Of a DNA stretch of 64,000 nucleotides, positions 1-9,584 are shown in pieces (positions within the stretch are counted from its first letter, which is position 1; each line of letters begins with the position of its first letter). Below the pieces are notes generated by a model. The model ran no database searches. It saw only the letters and a program-made list of their open reading frames with translations, and was not told the origin of the DNA. This DNA comes from CAWAWP01 sp963841205 (GTDB lineage Bacteria; Chloroflexota; Ktedonobacteria; Ktedonobacterales; JADMIN01). Location: contig CAWJCH010000014.1 in assembly GCA_963841205.1 (NCBI GenBank), positions 248,001 to 312,000 on the forward strand, given 5' to 3'. The position numbers and the translations under genes are program-made.

Positions 1-2
1 AT

Positions 3-650
3 TGGGGCTTTCTCGCCGGGCTCTGTGGCGTGCTCGCTGTGGTCTACCTACCGTTCCTGCCGCTCGGCGTCCTTTCCGGCGGCTTCCTCGGAACCTATTT
101 CTCGCAACGGTTCGTCGACGAAGGCCTCATCTTCCGGCTCATTACCACGGTCATCGTCGTCACGCCGGTCCAACTCGCGCTCCAGGCGCTCGCATTTCTC
201 GGCTTCTGCGCGCTTGCGCTCTGGCTGCGGGTGCGGCGTGGCCTGCGAGCGCCTGCGTCCATCCTCCTGCTCTCGGTGGGATGGATAGCCATCTCGCCCC
301 ACATCTACCCGTGGTACGTCGGCGCGCTGCTCCCGTTCCTCGCGCTTTACCTACGCTTTCCGCTGGGTGGAAATGCCGACGGCTCGCGGCGTGACCTTGC
401 TGGCCGTTTTCCCTCGCTGGGTCTCGGGCTGTGGCTCTTCGTACTGGCACTCCCGTTCTCGTACGTGATTTTCGCTCGCGGGCATAACGCGAATCTTTTC
501 CTGTGGGTATTTATCGCGCCGCTGGTTGTCGCGCTTGTCCCGCTGCTGCCGGCTCTCGCGCGAGCAGTCCGGGCCAATTCGGCAACCACCTTCAGTCGCC
601 CGCCCGCCGTGCCTGCCCGCCGTTATGGTGCCGCCGAGTTAGAGGAGTAA
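3..650 (+). CDS. C-terminal part of a polytopic membrane protein, glycosyltransferase-like
   Basis: The frame is open to the left window edge, so the gene begins outside the window and only about 215 residues are visible. The visible part is almost wholly hydrophobic, with about five membrane spans separated by short charged loops. A loop reading HIYPWYV followed by hydrophobic residues resembles the late loops of GT-C fold (GT87/PMT-like) polyprenyl-phosphate-dependent glycosyltransferases. That assignment is by resemblance only, because the catalytic N-terminal region is not in view. The stop lies 4 bases before the next start, so it probably heads an operon with the radical SAM gene. The tail after the last span (residues RRYGAAELEE) is cytoplasmic-looking. 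Confidence 0.6.
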   Translation, partial: WGFLAGLCGVLAVVYLPFLPLGVLSGGFLGTYFSQRFVDEGLIFRLITTVIVVTPVQLALQALAFLGFCALALWLRVRRGLRAPASILLLSVGWIAISPHIYPWYVGALLPFLALYLRFPLGGNADGSRRDLAGRFPSLGLGLWLFVLALPFSYVIFARGHNANLFLWVFIAPLVVALVPLLPALARAVRANSATTFSRPPAVPARRYGAAELEE

Positions 651-654
651 TCAC

Positions 655-1725
655 GTGCACTTGCTTAACGTTCTCCCAGTCAGTCAGAGCGGCGCCCTCG
701 GACGCATGGGGTCCACCGATGCGGTGGAGTCGCTTGTGCCGCTGCCGCGGGAACTCTATCTTGAGACGACGAATCGCTGCAACGAGCTCTGCGATCAGTG
801 CCCGCGCACGCATCTCCAGCGCGAGGAAGAGCGCGACCTCACGCTCGCCGACGTGATTGCCATCACTGATCAGTTGCCGATCCTTGAGCGCGTCGTGCTG
901 CATGGGCTGGGCGAGCCGATGCTGAACCCCGAGCTGCCGGCGATCGTCGCGCACTTGCGGGGCCGTGGGGCTTACGTACTCTTCAACTCGAACGCTACCG
1001 CGCTGAGCGAGCGCATGGGACGCGCGCTAATCGAGGCGGGCTTGAACGAGCTGCGCGTCTCGCTCGACGGCGCGCGCCCCGAGACGTATGCCCGAGTCCG
1101 TGGAGTGAGTCCGCGAACACTGCCCAAGATCCTGCGGAACCTCCGCCGCTTCACCGAGATGCAGCACGAGCTGGGCGTTGAAGCGCCTCGGCTCTCGTTC
1201 TGGTTCACCGCGATGCGTGAGAATCTCGCGGAGCTTCCTGAGTTGGTCGATCTGGCGGTGGAGACTGGCGTACGCGAGATCTACGTCCAACGGCTGATCT
1301 ATTTCGGCGAGGGGCTCGCGCGCGAGGGCCAGGCGCTCTACCGCAAGGCCGCGGACGCCGAGCGCGCCGTCATCGACGAGACCGCGCGCCGATGCCGCGA
1401 GCATGGCCTCGTCTTCAGCGCGACGGGCACCGTCACCCCGGAGGAATACCTGGCTCCGACGGAGGAAAATGAGGGCGCGCGCCCGTGGGCCGGCTGTAGG
1501 CGACCCGTCTCACTGGCGTACATCACCTCGCTCGGCACCGTGTTCTCGTGCTGCTTCGCCCCATTCCACCCCGGCCCGGCATCCACGCGAGCGCTTGGTA
1601 ACGTCTTCGAGCAACCTTTCGCCGAGATATGGAATGGTCCACGTTATCGCGCCTTTCGAGCCGCCTTCGACAGCGATCATCCGTGGGATCAGTGCGCCGG
1701 TTGTGGCAGCAAATGGAGCCTATGA
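655..1725 (+). CDS. Radical SAM protein with SPASM-like C-terminus
   Basis: A 356-residue protein starting at GTG 655, with GAGGAG just upstream overlapping the end of the previous gene. It carries the radical SAM signature Cys42-x3-Cys46-x2-Cys49 (TNRCNELCDQCPR), which ligates the 4Fe-4S cluster that cleaves S-adenosylmethionine. The glycine-rich SAM-binding strand (GLGEPMLNPEL) and the VSLDG segment of the TIM barrel follow. The C-terminal region has further cysteines (WAGCRR, SCCFAP, QCAGCGSKW) consistent with a SPASM or twitch auxiliary cluster domain. Such proteins often modify peptides or secondary-metabolite scaffolds. No precursor peptide is evident nearby, so the substrate is unknown. 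Tightly coupled to the upstream membrane protein and 3 bases from the next gene. Confidence 0.9.
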   Translation: MHLLNVLPVSQSGALGRMGSTDAVESLVPLPRELYLETTNRCNELCDQCPRTHLQREEERDLTLADVIAITDQLPILERVVLHGLGEPMLNPELPAIVAHLRGRGAYVLFNSNATALSERMGRALIEAGLNELRVSLDGARPETYARVRGVSPRTLPKILRNLRRFTEMQHELGVEAPRLSFWFTAMRENLAELPELVDLAVETGVREIYVQRLIYFGEGLAREGQALYRKAADAERAVIDETARRCREHGLVFSATGTVTPEEYLAPTEENEGARPWAGCRRPVSLAYITSLGTVFSCCFAPFHPGPASTRALGNVFEQPFAEIWNGPRYRAFRAAFDSDHPWDQCAGCGSKWSL

Positions 1726-1728
1726 GCC

Positions 1729-3381
1729 ATGTCAATGAGTGAGGGTGCTGGCCCGTCCGCGAGCGTATGGGCCAGCATTTGGGACCGGATTGTCGCGCTC
1801 GCGCACCGTACGCTCGATCTCGCGCGCGGCGCCGCCTGGGGGCTGCTCGCCGGGGCGGTTGGCGCGACCGTCGCGACCGTCGTCATGGGCATACTGCGGC
1901 TGACCTGGGGCACGCTCACGCCACCAGAGCTGCTGGCCGAGCGCATTCTTCCGCTGATGTCCGCCGGCAACTTTGTGGCGTTCCTCATTCGCTTTCAGCC
2001 GCATTCCAAGACCACGCCGCTTGGCCTGACGCTGCTGGGCCAGTTCGCGCTCGGCGTGCTGCTGGGTCCGCTGGTCGAGCTCGCGGCGAACGCGCGCACC
2101 CCGCAGGCGTCACGCTGGCCGGCACGTCGCGCATGGCTCGGCGCCGGAGTCGTCGCGCTGGGCATGACGTTGCTGGCGATCGTCCTGTTCTGGCCCGTGC
2201 TGTCGGCGGGCGTCTATGGCGATCCGGTCGACCGTGCACGCCTGCTGACGATGCTGAGCCTCGCGCTGACCTTCGCCTCGTTCGCGGCGGCGACACTGCT
2301 CGCCTCCCACTGGATGCGTCGGCACGCAGCGGGCGCCGCTCTCGCCAGGGGCGCATCGTTGCAGACAACCGAGCTGCCGAGGCGCGAAGCCTTGCAGGCG
2401 GTTGGGGTCGCGGTGGTGACCATAGCCGCCGGTGGCGCCGTGGTGAGCCGCCTCATCGACGCCTATCTCGCCCGCTCGAACCTCACGTACGAAGGCATGG
2501 GGACGCCCGGCGCGCCTCCGCTCCCCGTCACGCCCGCGAACCAGTTCTACGTCGTCAGCAAAAATGTCATCGATCCGATGGTGGACGTGGGGCGTTGGAG
2601 GCTCGAAGTCACCGGGCTGGTAGCGCACCCGCTCTCGCTGACGATGGGCGAGGTGATGCACCTGCCCTCCGAGCGTCGCGCCATCACCTTGGAATGTATC
2701 TCGAATGAGGTCGGAGGCAATCTGGTCAGCACCGGCAATTGGGAGGGTGTGACCCTGAAGACGCTGCTCGAACGCGCCGGCGCGCAGCCTGAAGGCACGC
2801 ACGTCGTCTTTCAGAGCGTGGACAGTTACGTGGCGAGCCTGCCGAAGGCGGACCTACTCGCTGTCGACACCTTACTCGCCTACTCCTTGAACGGCAGTTC
2901 GTTGCCGGATCGGCATGGCTTCCCGCTCCGCGCGGTCGTCCCGGGGCGCTACGGCGAGCAGAGCGCCAAATGGATCACCCGCATCGAGTTGACGAATGCC
3001 GAGGTCAAGGGCTTCTACCAGAGTCAGGGGTGGAGCCTCGCGCCCCTTGAGACGATGAGTCGCATCGACACGCCGAAGGGGCGCGTGAATCTCGGGCCGT
3101 TCACTGTCGCGGGCATCGCGTTCGCGGGCGCTCGCGGCATCAGGCGCGTCGAGGTCAGCGCGGACGATGGGGCAACCTGGAGCGGCGCGACCCTCGAACC
3201 GCCGCTTTCGGACCAGACCTGGGTGTTCTGGTCGTGGGAATGGCGACCAGCGTCGAAGGGCGCCTATTCGCTGGTGGTCCGCGCGACCGACGGCGCGGGG
3301 ACCACCCAGACGCCGGTCGCACGCGGCACCGTACCTGACGGCTCTACCGGCTGGCATCGGGTCACCGTGACGGTGGCGTAG
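1729..3381 (+). CDS. Membrane-bound molybdopterin-dependent oxidoreductase (sulfite oxidase family)
   Basis: A 550-residue protein. Residues 1-245 hold about five hydrophobic segments (roughly 35-58, 97-120, 136-160, 171-193 and 222-243). From about residue 270 there is a sulfite-oxidase-type molybdopterin domain: NQFYVVSKN, then TLECISNEVGGN with Cys323 as the expected molybdenum ligand. The C-terminal 110 residues resemble the Mo-co oxidoreductase dimerisation domain. The stretch PRREALQAVGVAVV before the last span looks like an internal remnant of a twin-arginine signal. Fusion of several membrane spans to this domain is less common than the soluble YedY/MsrP form, in which a separate protein supplies the membrane anchor. 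The electron acceptor and substrate cannot be told from sequence. It sits between radical SAM and aminotransferase genes. Confidence 0.85.
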   Translation: MSMSEGAGPSASVWASIWDRIVALAHRTLDLARGAAWGLLAGAVGATVATVVMGILRLTWGTLTPPELLAERILPLMSAGNFVAFLIRFQPHSKTTPLGLTLLGQFALGVLLGPLVELAANARTPQASRWPARRAWLGAGVVALGMTLLAIVLFWPVLSAGVYGDPVDRARLLTMLSLALTFASFAAATLLASHWMRRHAAGAALARGASLQTTELPRREALQAVGVAVVTIAAGGAVVSRLIDAYLARSNLTYEGMGTPGAPPLPVTPANQFYVVSKNVIDPMVDVGRWRLEVTGLVAHPLSLTMGEVMHLPSERRAITLECISNEVGGNLVSTGNWEGVTLKTLLERAGAQPEGTHVVFQSVDSYVASLPKADLLAVDTLLAYSLNGSSLPDRHGFPLRAVVPGRYGEQSAKWITRIELTNAEVKGFYQSQGWSLAPLETMSRIDTPKGRVNLGPFTVAGIAFAGARGIRRVEVSADDGATWSGATLEPPLSDQTWVFWSWEWRPASKGAYSLVVRATDGAGTTQTPVARGTVPDGSTGWHRVTVTVA

Positions 3382-3420
3382 TTTCGCGCGCGTACGTGTG
3401 CGAATGAGGAGCGAGTCCTA

Positions 3421-4686
3421 GTGGGAGCAGCGCGAACTGATGAGCCAGTCTGTCCCGACTTCGATGTCGTACTGGCGGCGCTCGATGCCTATGCCCGCAG
3501 AACTGGGCGCCCTGTGACGCGCCTCGGAGGTTGGGAGATCGAGGATGAGACCATCCGCCCTCCCAGCGTGCTAGAAGAGCGACTTGCCGCCGTGGGGGGA
3601 TGCCTCTGCTCGTATGCCTACGCCAAGGAGCTCCACCGCGCCAAGGAGCGCGCCGCCGAGGTTCTCGGTGCGACGATTCGCCGCGCTGACAGCCCATTGG
3701 CGGCCCGCGATGTTGCGGTGCTGCAAAACAGCACGCAGGCGCTGCTCCTCGCGCTTGCCGCCCTGAAGGAGCGCGGCGTTCGACGGTTGGTGGTTGCCGC
3801 GCCCTGCTACTACGCTCCCGTGCGGATCGCGCAGACGCTTGGCCTTGGCGTGGAGATCATCCCCGCAGCGGATTACCTCACGGGAGCCGTCGACGTGTTC
3901 GCGGTGCGGTCGGCGGTGGCGCGCCCCGGCTCTGCTCTGCTCGTCACCAATCCGGCGTACTCGGTCGGCGTAGACTACGACTGGGCGCGGCTCGGCCATC
4001 TCTTCGCGGCGCTGCCGCCTGACCTCCCCATCGTGCTCGATGAGACGCGCCTCGGCCTCAGTTGGCGTTCGTCAGCCCCGTGGTACGAGGCCAACTACCC
4101 TGCGAACGTCGCCATCCTGCGATCTCCGAGCAAGGTCTTCTTCATCAACGGCGCAAAGTGTAGCCTGCTACTTGCCGCGCCTAGTCTGGTATCCGCGGTT
4201 GAGCGCCTCTCAGAAGCGCTCGTGGGTTCTGTGCCAGGGTCCGCCGAACAGGTCGCGCTTGCGTATCTCGACGCGTGGGAGCAGTGGGCGCGCGAGCATG
4301 CTACGGGCAGGCGGGGAGAGATGCTTGCTTGGCGCGCTGCCGTGGTGGAGCGCCTGCGTTGCGGCCTCGCGCAGTCCACGGGACCGCTTCGCGCCGCCGG
4401 GTTCGTGCTTTCACCCGCGGATTCCGGGCCCTACGCATTGGCGGCTCTCCCGCGCGCCGGTCGCGCGGGAATCGATAGCCGTGTGGTGGCAGAGACCTCG
4501 GGCGTGCTGATTATGGACGCGTCCTACTTCCTGCACACGAGCGACGACTGGGTCGGATTCCGCCTCAACCTCTGTGCCGCCCCCGATACCACCTCGGTCG
4601 CCATCGAGCGCGTGCTGCGTCATCTTCGCACCACGCCGAAGCGCGAGGATCGGCCCCGAACTCCGGCGCCAAGCGCGCAGTCGTGA
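3421..4686 (+). CDS. PLP-dependent aminotransferase, fold type I
   Basis: A 421-residue protein with GTG start at 3421. It shows the class I/II aminotransferase pattern: an early QNSTQALLLAL phosphate-loop region (about residue 102), VTNPAYSVGVDYDW (about 175), DETRLGLSW (about 207) and the Schiff-base motif SPSKVFFINGAKC with Lys238. The usual arginine of the SKxxxxxGxRxG signature is replaced here (NGAKC), which may alter carboxylate handling. The C-terminal domain ends in a proline-rich tail. The substrate is unknown. Position after the radical SAM and molybdoenzyme genes suggests a shared, possibly specialised-metabolite, pathway. The gene converges on the ABC ATPase gene with only 6 bases between their ends. 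Confidence 0.85.
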   Translation: MGAARTDEPVCPDFDVVLAALDAYARRTGRPVTRLGGWEIEDETIRPPSVLEERLAAVGGCLCSYAYAKELHRAKERAAEVLGATIRRADSPLAARDVAVLQNSTQALLLALAALKERGVRRLVVAAPCYYAPVRIAQTLGLGVEIIPAADYLTGAVDVFAVRSAVARPGSALLVTNPAYSVGVDYDWARLGHLFAALPPDLPIVLDETRLGLSWRSSAPWYEANYPANVAILRSPSKVFFINGAKCSLLLAAPSLVSAVERLSEALVGSVPGSAEQVALAYLDAWEQWAREHATGRRGEMLAWRAAVVERLRCGLAQSTGPLRAAGFVLSPADSGPYALAALPRAGRAGIDSRVVAETSGVLIMDASYFLHTSDDWVGFRLNLCAAPDTTSVAIERVLRHLRTTPKREDRPRTPAPSAQS

Positions 4687-4692
4687 CGCGCG

Positions 4693-5466
4693 TCACTCGA
4701 CCGCGAGTGACGGTGCCGAGCGCACGATACTCCCGTCGCGCATGGTGACGATGCGATCCGCGCGGGCGCCGATCTCCGCGGCGTGCGTGACCAGCACCAC
4801 GGTCTGCCCAAGTGAGCGGTTAAGCCCCGCGAGCAGCTCCATCACTTCGGCGGCAGCCTCGCTGTCGAGGTTGCCGGTTGGCTCGTCGGCCCACACGATG
4901 GCGGGTTGCGTCACCAGCGCCCGGGCGATGGCGACTCGTTGTCTCTGCCCCCCCGAGAGCTCGGCGGGCAAGTGCCGTTCACGCTCCGCCAGCCCGACCA
5001 TACTCAGGAGCTCCCGCGCACGGACGCGGGCCTGCTTCGCCGGGATACGCAAGACCAGGAGCGGCATTTCGACGTTTTCGACGGCGCTTAGCACGGGCAA
5101 CAGATTGAAATTCTGGAAGACGAAGCCCATCGAGCGTGCGCGGAAGTCGGTCCGCTTGGCATCGGACATCTCGGCGAGATCTTCACCGTCGATCTCCACG
5201 GTTCCGCGATCCGGCGTGTCTAGTCCGGCGAGGCAGTTGAGCAGGGTGGTCTTCCCCGACCCGCTCGGCCCCATGATCGCCACCATCTCGCCGCGCGCCG
5301 CCGTGAAATCGATATTTGTGAGTGCGGGGACCTCGACGAAATGCGCGCGGTAGATTTTGCTGATGCCCCGCGCGTGGACGATCGGACTCGCGGCGTCTCC
5401 CGGATGGGACTCACCGCCAGATGCAGAGATGACATCGCCACGTCGAATCGGTTTGAAATGGGCCAC
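4693..5466 (-). CDS. ABC transporter ATPase, MacB/LolD type
   Basis: A 257-residue ATPase. Visible motifs in order are Walker A GPSGSGKTT (about residue 66), a Q-loop region, signature LSGGQRQRVAIARAL (about 163), Walker B IVWADEPTGNLD and the H-loop VTHA. The EPTGNLDS extension after Walker B is typical of the LolD/MacB/FtsE group that energises FtsX-type permeases. The partner permease is encoded immediately upstream (start 8829, end 5530), 63 bases away, and the lipoprotein gene lies before that. Such complexes usually perform mechanotransmission or lipoprotein and peptide export rather than import. Confidence 0.95.
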   Translation of the reverse strand: MAHFKPIRRGDVISASGGESHPGDAASPIVHARGISKIYRAHFVEVPALTNIDFTAARGEMVAIMGPSGSGKTTLLNCLAGLDTPDRGTVEIDGEDLAEMSDAKRTDFRARSMGFVFQNFNLLPVLSAVENVEMPLLVLRIPAKQARVRARELLSMVGLAERERHLPAELSGGQRQRVAIARALVTQPAIVWADEPTGNLDSEAAAEVMELLAGLNRSLGQTVVLVTHAAEIGARADRIVTMRDGSIVRSAPSLAVE

Positions 5467-5529
5467 TCGCGCGTCCTTTGAATGAGCACTCGGTGAGGCG
5501 TTGTTTTGTGTTGTTGTTTGCTTTGCCAG

Positions 5530-8500
5530 TCATTCGTACCGTAGCGCATCTGATGGGGTGATGCGTCCGGCCTGCCACGCGGGCACCAGCGCCGCCACCA
5601 GGGACGCGCCCAACGAGGCAGCGCATATAATGGCGAGCTCGTGCCAAGGGACGGTGAACGTCAGTCCCGAGCGGACTCGCTCGAAGAAGTCGACCGCGAA
5701 AATGTTCTGACTCAGCACCAGTCCCATCACGAGGCCGATTGCCGTCCCGGCGATTCCTACCAGGAAGGCCTCTAACAGGAAGACGCCCTGCACGTGTATG
5801 CGGCGAAATCCTATGGCCCTGAGCATCCCGATCTGCTGCCGGCGTTCGACCACGGCGCGCGAACCGGCCACGGCAAGCGCCGCCATGCCCACGAGCAGCG
5901 TGAGCCCGACGAGCCCGACGAGCACCTGGCTGATGAAGATGCTGGGCCCGTTCACGTCGAGCAGTACGTCGGCGAGCACGGTTGTCTCAAAGCCGTAGTT
6001 GGAGAGCGCTGAGCCGAGGCCGCGGGCCACGGCATGTGGATCGGCCCCCGCCTTGACCGCAAAGTAGTAATATTCGTTGCCAAAGGCGGCAAGCCCCTGC
6101 TCCAACGGCGCGAAGGTCGCCGCGGAGCCGAGGAGTCCCGTTCGCTTACCGCTCAGGCTATCGACGACGCCGACGATGGTGAGCTTCTTGGCGGGTCCGC
6201 CGCGAATATCCGTCACCCAGATCGTCGTCGGCGCGATGGTGCCGTGACCGGTCGCGATGCCCCGCAGGCGGAGCTGATATTCCGGCAGCGACCCATCGTT
6301 CAGGCTGAGCCCCGCGACCGACAGATTCCCGAGGCTCTGCGGCGAGCTGTTGAGCGCCTCCACACTTGAGAGCCCCGGAATGCCTGCGGCGATGGGCGCG
6401 CCTATCAATTGAGAGGCATGGAGGCGATAGCCCGTCGGGACGCCCAGCACGGCGGCGTCGCCGGCGCTCAAAGCGTCCGCATCGATGACAACGGCGCCCG
6501 GCACGGTTCGCACCGCGCGCCACACGTCCGCGGTGGAGGCGTAGCCCGCCGCCCGCCCGACCAGCGGCAGGCCCTCGCCTTCGAGGAAGGCCCCGCCGAT
6601 CTCGGAGGCGGGATACACCGACCAACGCGCGTTCGACACGCTCGGTTGGATGATGCCGAGCGGCAGCGGCGTTGCGCTGCTCACCGCGGCGAGGTCGCTC
6701 GCGGTCGCGCTCGAATTCTGGCGGAGCGCCGATTGGATGCCGGCGATGCCGCCGACCGGCGAAAAGAGCGGCTGACCCGCGATGTCGTATTGCGCCGACT
6801 GCGCCGGGAGGTTGTCGTACCCTTGAGTGGCCGATGCGGCGATGCATGCCATCACGACCATCGTGAAGCAGACCAGTGAGAAGAGCGCCAGGTTGATGCC
6901 GGTGCGGAATCGGTGATGAGCCGGATAGACCGTGGCGATGCGCGTCACGTGCGCGAGGCGTCCGATGTGGGCGCCGAGCCAGCGCAGCGGCATGAGCAGC
7001 AAGTCTAAGTTCGGCGCGATGGCCCAGACGGCGCCGAAGACCATCATCACCCCGGCGACGAAGAAGACCTCGATGCCGCCGGAGAATCGCGGCAACCCAA
7101 GATTCCGCAAGGCGTCGAAAGGCAGCGACCAGTAGAGGACCAGCCCGCCGCCGATGAGCACGCTGGTCGCGCGGTCGGCGATCAGCGTGGCGCGCGAAAG
7201 GGTACGTACCCCTGCTGATCGCCCTCGGACGCGCAGGGCGAGGCCGACGAGAGAAAGCGCCACCCATCGCAGCACGAGCGCCGCCCCGGCGATGAGCGAC
7301 GTCAGCCCAAGTGAGAATACGACGTCGTTTTGCCGCCGCGCACCGAGGCTCACCAGCGCGAGGCCGACGGCGATGGGCACGAGACCACGCGTTGTGAGTC
7401 CCGCCAACAGGGCGCGCAGTGCCGCAAGCCTGAGCGCCAGGCGCCTCGTACGCCGTTGAGGCAGCACAAGCGCGCGGAGGATACTCGCGAGCGACAACGC
7501 GGGGCTGGGCGGATCGGGTAGGTCGCGGAGTGCGGCGGAGACCGTCATGCGGCTGACAGTCCATGCGGCGAGCCAGATCGTGGCGAGGGTGAAGAGCAGC
7601 CCAAGGCAGAAGGCGGTCACCAGGCTTTGGGGCTGAATCTCCACCTGGAGCGGGAAGCCGATGCGCGCGATCGTCGGGCCAACGATGACCACGAGCAGAA
7701 TGCCTAGCCCGAGTCCCGCGAGGACGCCAGCCCCCGCGGCAACCGCGTCGTAGACAGTACCCTCGAAGAGCAGCATGTTTATGACGTGGCTCCGACGCAT
7801 GCCCAGGGCGCGCGACATGCCGAGCTCGGCGCGGCGTTCGGCGGCGAGCAGCGTGAAGATGAGGAAGATCAGCAGCAAACCGATCGAGAGCGCGAAAAGC
7901 GTGTAGAGGGTCAGGATGCGACCAAAGATCTCTTGTGCCTGTAGGGCGGTTTGTACCCCGTCTTGTTTCACCGTGTCGACTCGCAGCTGGCTGGGAAGCT
8001 CCTGATAGACCGCTTGCGCCACGGCGTCGCTGTTGCTCACGCCGGAAAGTCCGTCGCCGGTGTTAGCGATATAGATGTGGTTGATTTGCCCTTCCGCGCG
8101 AGCGTAGCTCTGCAGCGTGATCAGTGGCGCCACCAACGCGGGGCTGTCGCCGAGTGGACCACCCGTGACGATGGCCTTGACCGTCGCGGGGTATCGTTGC
8201 CCCGGCCACACGGAGGAATAGAGCAGGAGGGCGTCACCCGGCTTGGCCGAGAGGAGCTGCGCGAGACTCGCGTTGAGATAGACGTCATCGGCTGCAAGCG
8301 TGTCGTTTGGCGCCGGCGCCCCAGCGGTATCGCGCAGGTCGCCGAGCGATCCGGCGCCCGACGCGTCCATCCCGAGGCCCGTCACCGCGCCGCGGACCTG
8401 CTTCGACGTTTCGTCCGCGACGAGCACATCGCCTAGCGAAAGGGTCGGCGCGACGCCAGCCACCAGCCGATTGCCAGTCAGCGCCTGCGTTACCGAACCG

Positions 8501-8829
8501 CCAATTGCCGAAGAATACAGGTGAAGGTCGCCGCGTCCGCCGACCACGTCTTCATCTATCCGGCCCAGATTGAAGATCGCGACGGTTTGTACCGCACGGG
8601 TCACCGTATCGTCGACGGCGAGCGACGAAGCCACGAAGGTCGTCGAGAGCATCAGTCCGGCGACGATGAGCACCGTGCGAAGGCGTCGCCGCCCCACGTT
8701 GCGCAGACCGATGCGCACGAGGTACGGCGCGCGATCCGCGAGCAGCGCCAGCGTGAGCACGGCAGCGAGCGAGCCGAGGGCCAGCTGCGCGAAGAAGGCG
8801 TTGGTCGAGAAGGTGAGAAGATTATTCAC
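5530..8829 (-). CDS. FtsX-family ABC transporter permease
   Basis: A 1099-residue permease. The frame is open further upstream, but GTG at 8829 is preferred: it lies 12 bases after the lipoprotein stop, and the protein then begins with a normal N-terminal membrane span (VNNLLTFSTNAFFAQLAL). It has two MacB/FtsX-type units. Each has a large extracytoplasmic domain followed by a three-span FtsX core with the motifs ERRAELGMSRALGMRRSHV (middle) and ERRQQIGMLRAIGFRRIHV (C-terminal). The last residues (VPAWQAGRITPSDALRYE) are the conserved FtsX end. It works with the adjacent ATPase, probably in export or envelope signalling rather than uptake. Confidence 0.92.
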   Translation of the reverse strand: MNNLLTFSTNAFFAQLALGSLAAVLTLALLADRAPYLVRIGLRNVGRRRLRTVLIVAGLMLSTTFVASSLAVDDTVTRAVQTVAIFNLGRIDEDVVGGRGDLHLYSSAIGGSVTQALTGNRLVAGVAPTLSLGDVLVADETSKQVRGAVTGLGMDASGAGSLGDLRDTAGAPAPNDTLAADDVYLNASLAQLLSAKPGDALLLYSSVWPGQRYPATVKAIVTGGPLGDSPALVAPLITLQSYARAEGQINHIYIANTGDGLSGVSNSDAVAQAVYQELPSQLRVDTVKQDGVQTALQAQEIFGRILTLYTLFALSIGLLLIFLIFTLLAAERRAELGMSRALGMRRSHVINMLLFEGTVYDAVAAGAGVLAGLGLGILLVVIVGPTIARIGFPLQVEIQPQSLVTAFCLGLLFTLATIWLAAWTVSRMTVSAALRDLPDPPSPALSLASILRALVLPQRRTRRLALRLAALRALLAGLTTRGLVPIAVGLALVSLGARRQNDVVFSLGLTSLIAGAALVLRWVALSLVGLALRVRGRSAGVRTLSRATLIADRATSVLIGGGLVLYWSLPFDALRNLGLPRFSGGIEVFFVAGVMMVFGAVWAIAPNLDLLLMPLRWLGAHIGRLAHVTRIATVYPAHHRFRTGINLALFSLVCFTMVVMACIAASATQGYDNLPAQSAQYDIAGQPLFSPVGGIAGIQSALRQNSSATASDLAAVSSATPLPLGIIQPSVSNARWSVYPASEIGGAFLEGEGLPLVGRAAGYASTADVWRAVRTVPGAVVIDADALSAGDAAVLGVPTGYRLHASQLIGAPIAAGIPGLSSVEALNSSPQSLGNLSVAGLSLNDGSLPEYQLRLRGIATGHGTIAPTTIWVTDIRGGPAKKLTIVGVVDSLSGKRTGLLGSAATFAPLEQGLAAFGNEYYYFAVKAGADPHAVARGLGSALSNYGFETTVLADVLLDVNGPSIFISQVLVGLVGLTLLVGMAALAVAGSRAVVERRQQIGMLRAIGFRRIHVQGVFLLEAFLVGIAGTAIGLVMGLVLSQNIFAVDFFERVRSGLTFTVPWHELAIICAASLGASLVAALVPAWQAGRITPSDALRYE

Positions 8830-8840
8830 AGGGCTGCAAT

Positions 8841-9584
8841 CTAGGGCGTTGGCTGCGGAGCAGCTTGCAGCCGGAGGGCAGCATCGAAGAGCGCCGCGAT
8901 ACGCTGCGCTCCGAGTGCCGTGGGATGTAGGCCATCTGAGCTGATGTATTCGGGATGATCGGCCAACTCGGACCATCCAGAAAAGACGTCCACCAAACCG
9001 ACGCCTTGCGCGGCGCAGATCGCCGCGATCGCGCCATTCCACTGTTGGACCTGCATGGTCAGCGTGGTCGCGTTGTAGTTCGAGAACGCGGGCAGCAGCG
9101 CGAGGTCGGGCAGATTACCGACGACGATGCGGGCGCTCGTTCCCTGCCGCAGCGCAGAGACGAGCGACGAGAGTTGTTGTTTATACGTGTTCAATGCGAC
9201 GCCGCCGCCGAAGTCGTTGACACCCAACCAAATCGTCACGATTTGCGGGTTCGTGGCGAGCGCAATCGGCAGCTCGTTGGCCAACGCGCGACTCACCGTC
9301 TCGCCGGGAATGCCGAGGTTGACGAGCCGCGGGCCAGGAGCCAGCAGCTCGGAGAGCACCGTCGGCCAGCTTTGACGATCGGGATCATCGGTGCCCACGC
9401 CAAATGCATCCGAGGCTCCAACCGCGACATAGATGTTCTGAGGACTCGGTGAGCGTGTGGCATGCGTGGTCGTCGCCTGCCGACTAGCGCCGCATGCCGC
9501 TACGAAGAGCATGACGACCAGCACGGTCGAGTGCGCGATCTTCCCCACCGGCCAGCGATGACTAATGACGGCTCTTGTCGGCAT
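8841..9584 (-). CDS. SGNH/GDSL-type hydrolase lipoprotein
   Basis: A 247-residue protein. The chosen ATG (9584) places a signal peptide with lipobox FVAAC at the N-terminus; upstream in-frame starts would bury it. The SGNH blocks are all visible: block I GASDAFGVG (Ser nucleophile), block II NLGIPGETV (Gly), block III GVND (Asn) and block V DGLHP (Asp and His). It is therefore likely an extracytoplasmic esterase, lipase or acyl-hydrolase anchored in the membrane. The ATPase and permease genes follow on the same strand with a 12-base gap, so the three probably form one transcript. The substrate is not predictable. Confidence 0.9.
   Translation of the reverse strand: MPTRAVISHRWPVGKIAHSTVLVVMLFVAACGASRQATTTHATRSPSPQNIYVAVGASDAFGVGTDDPDRQSWPTVLSELLAPGPRLVNLGIPGETVSRALANELPIALATNPQIVTIWLGVNDFGGGVALNTYKQQLSSLVSALRQGTSARIVVGNLPDLALLPAFSNYNATTLTMQVQQWNGAIAAICAAQGVGLVDVFSGWSELADHPEYISSDGLHPTALGAQRIAALFDAALRLQAAPQPTP

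Noticed and set aside
1767..2708. Plus-strand ORF of 313 codons inside the molybdoenzyme
   Set aside because: Arg-rich out-of-frame shadow.
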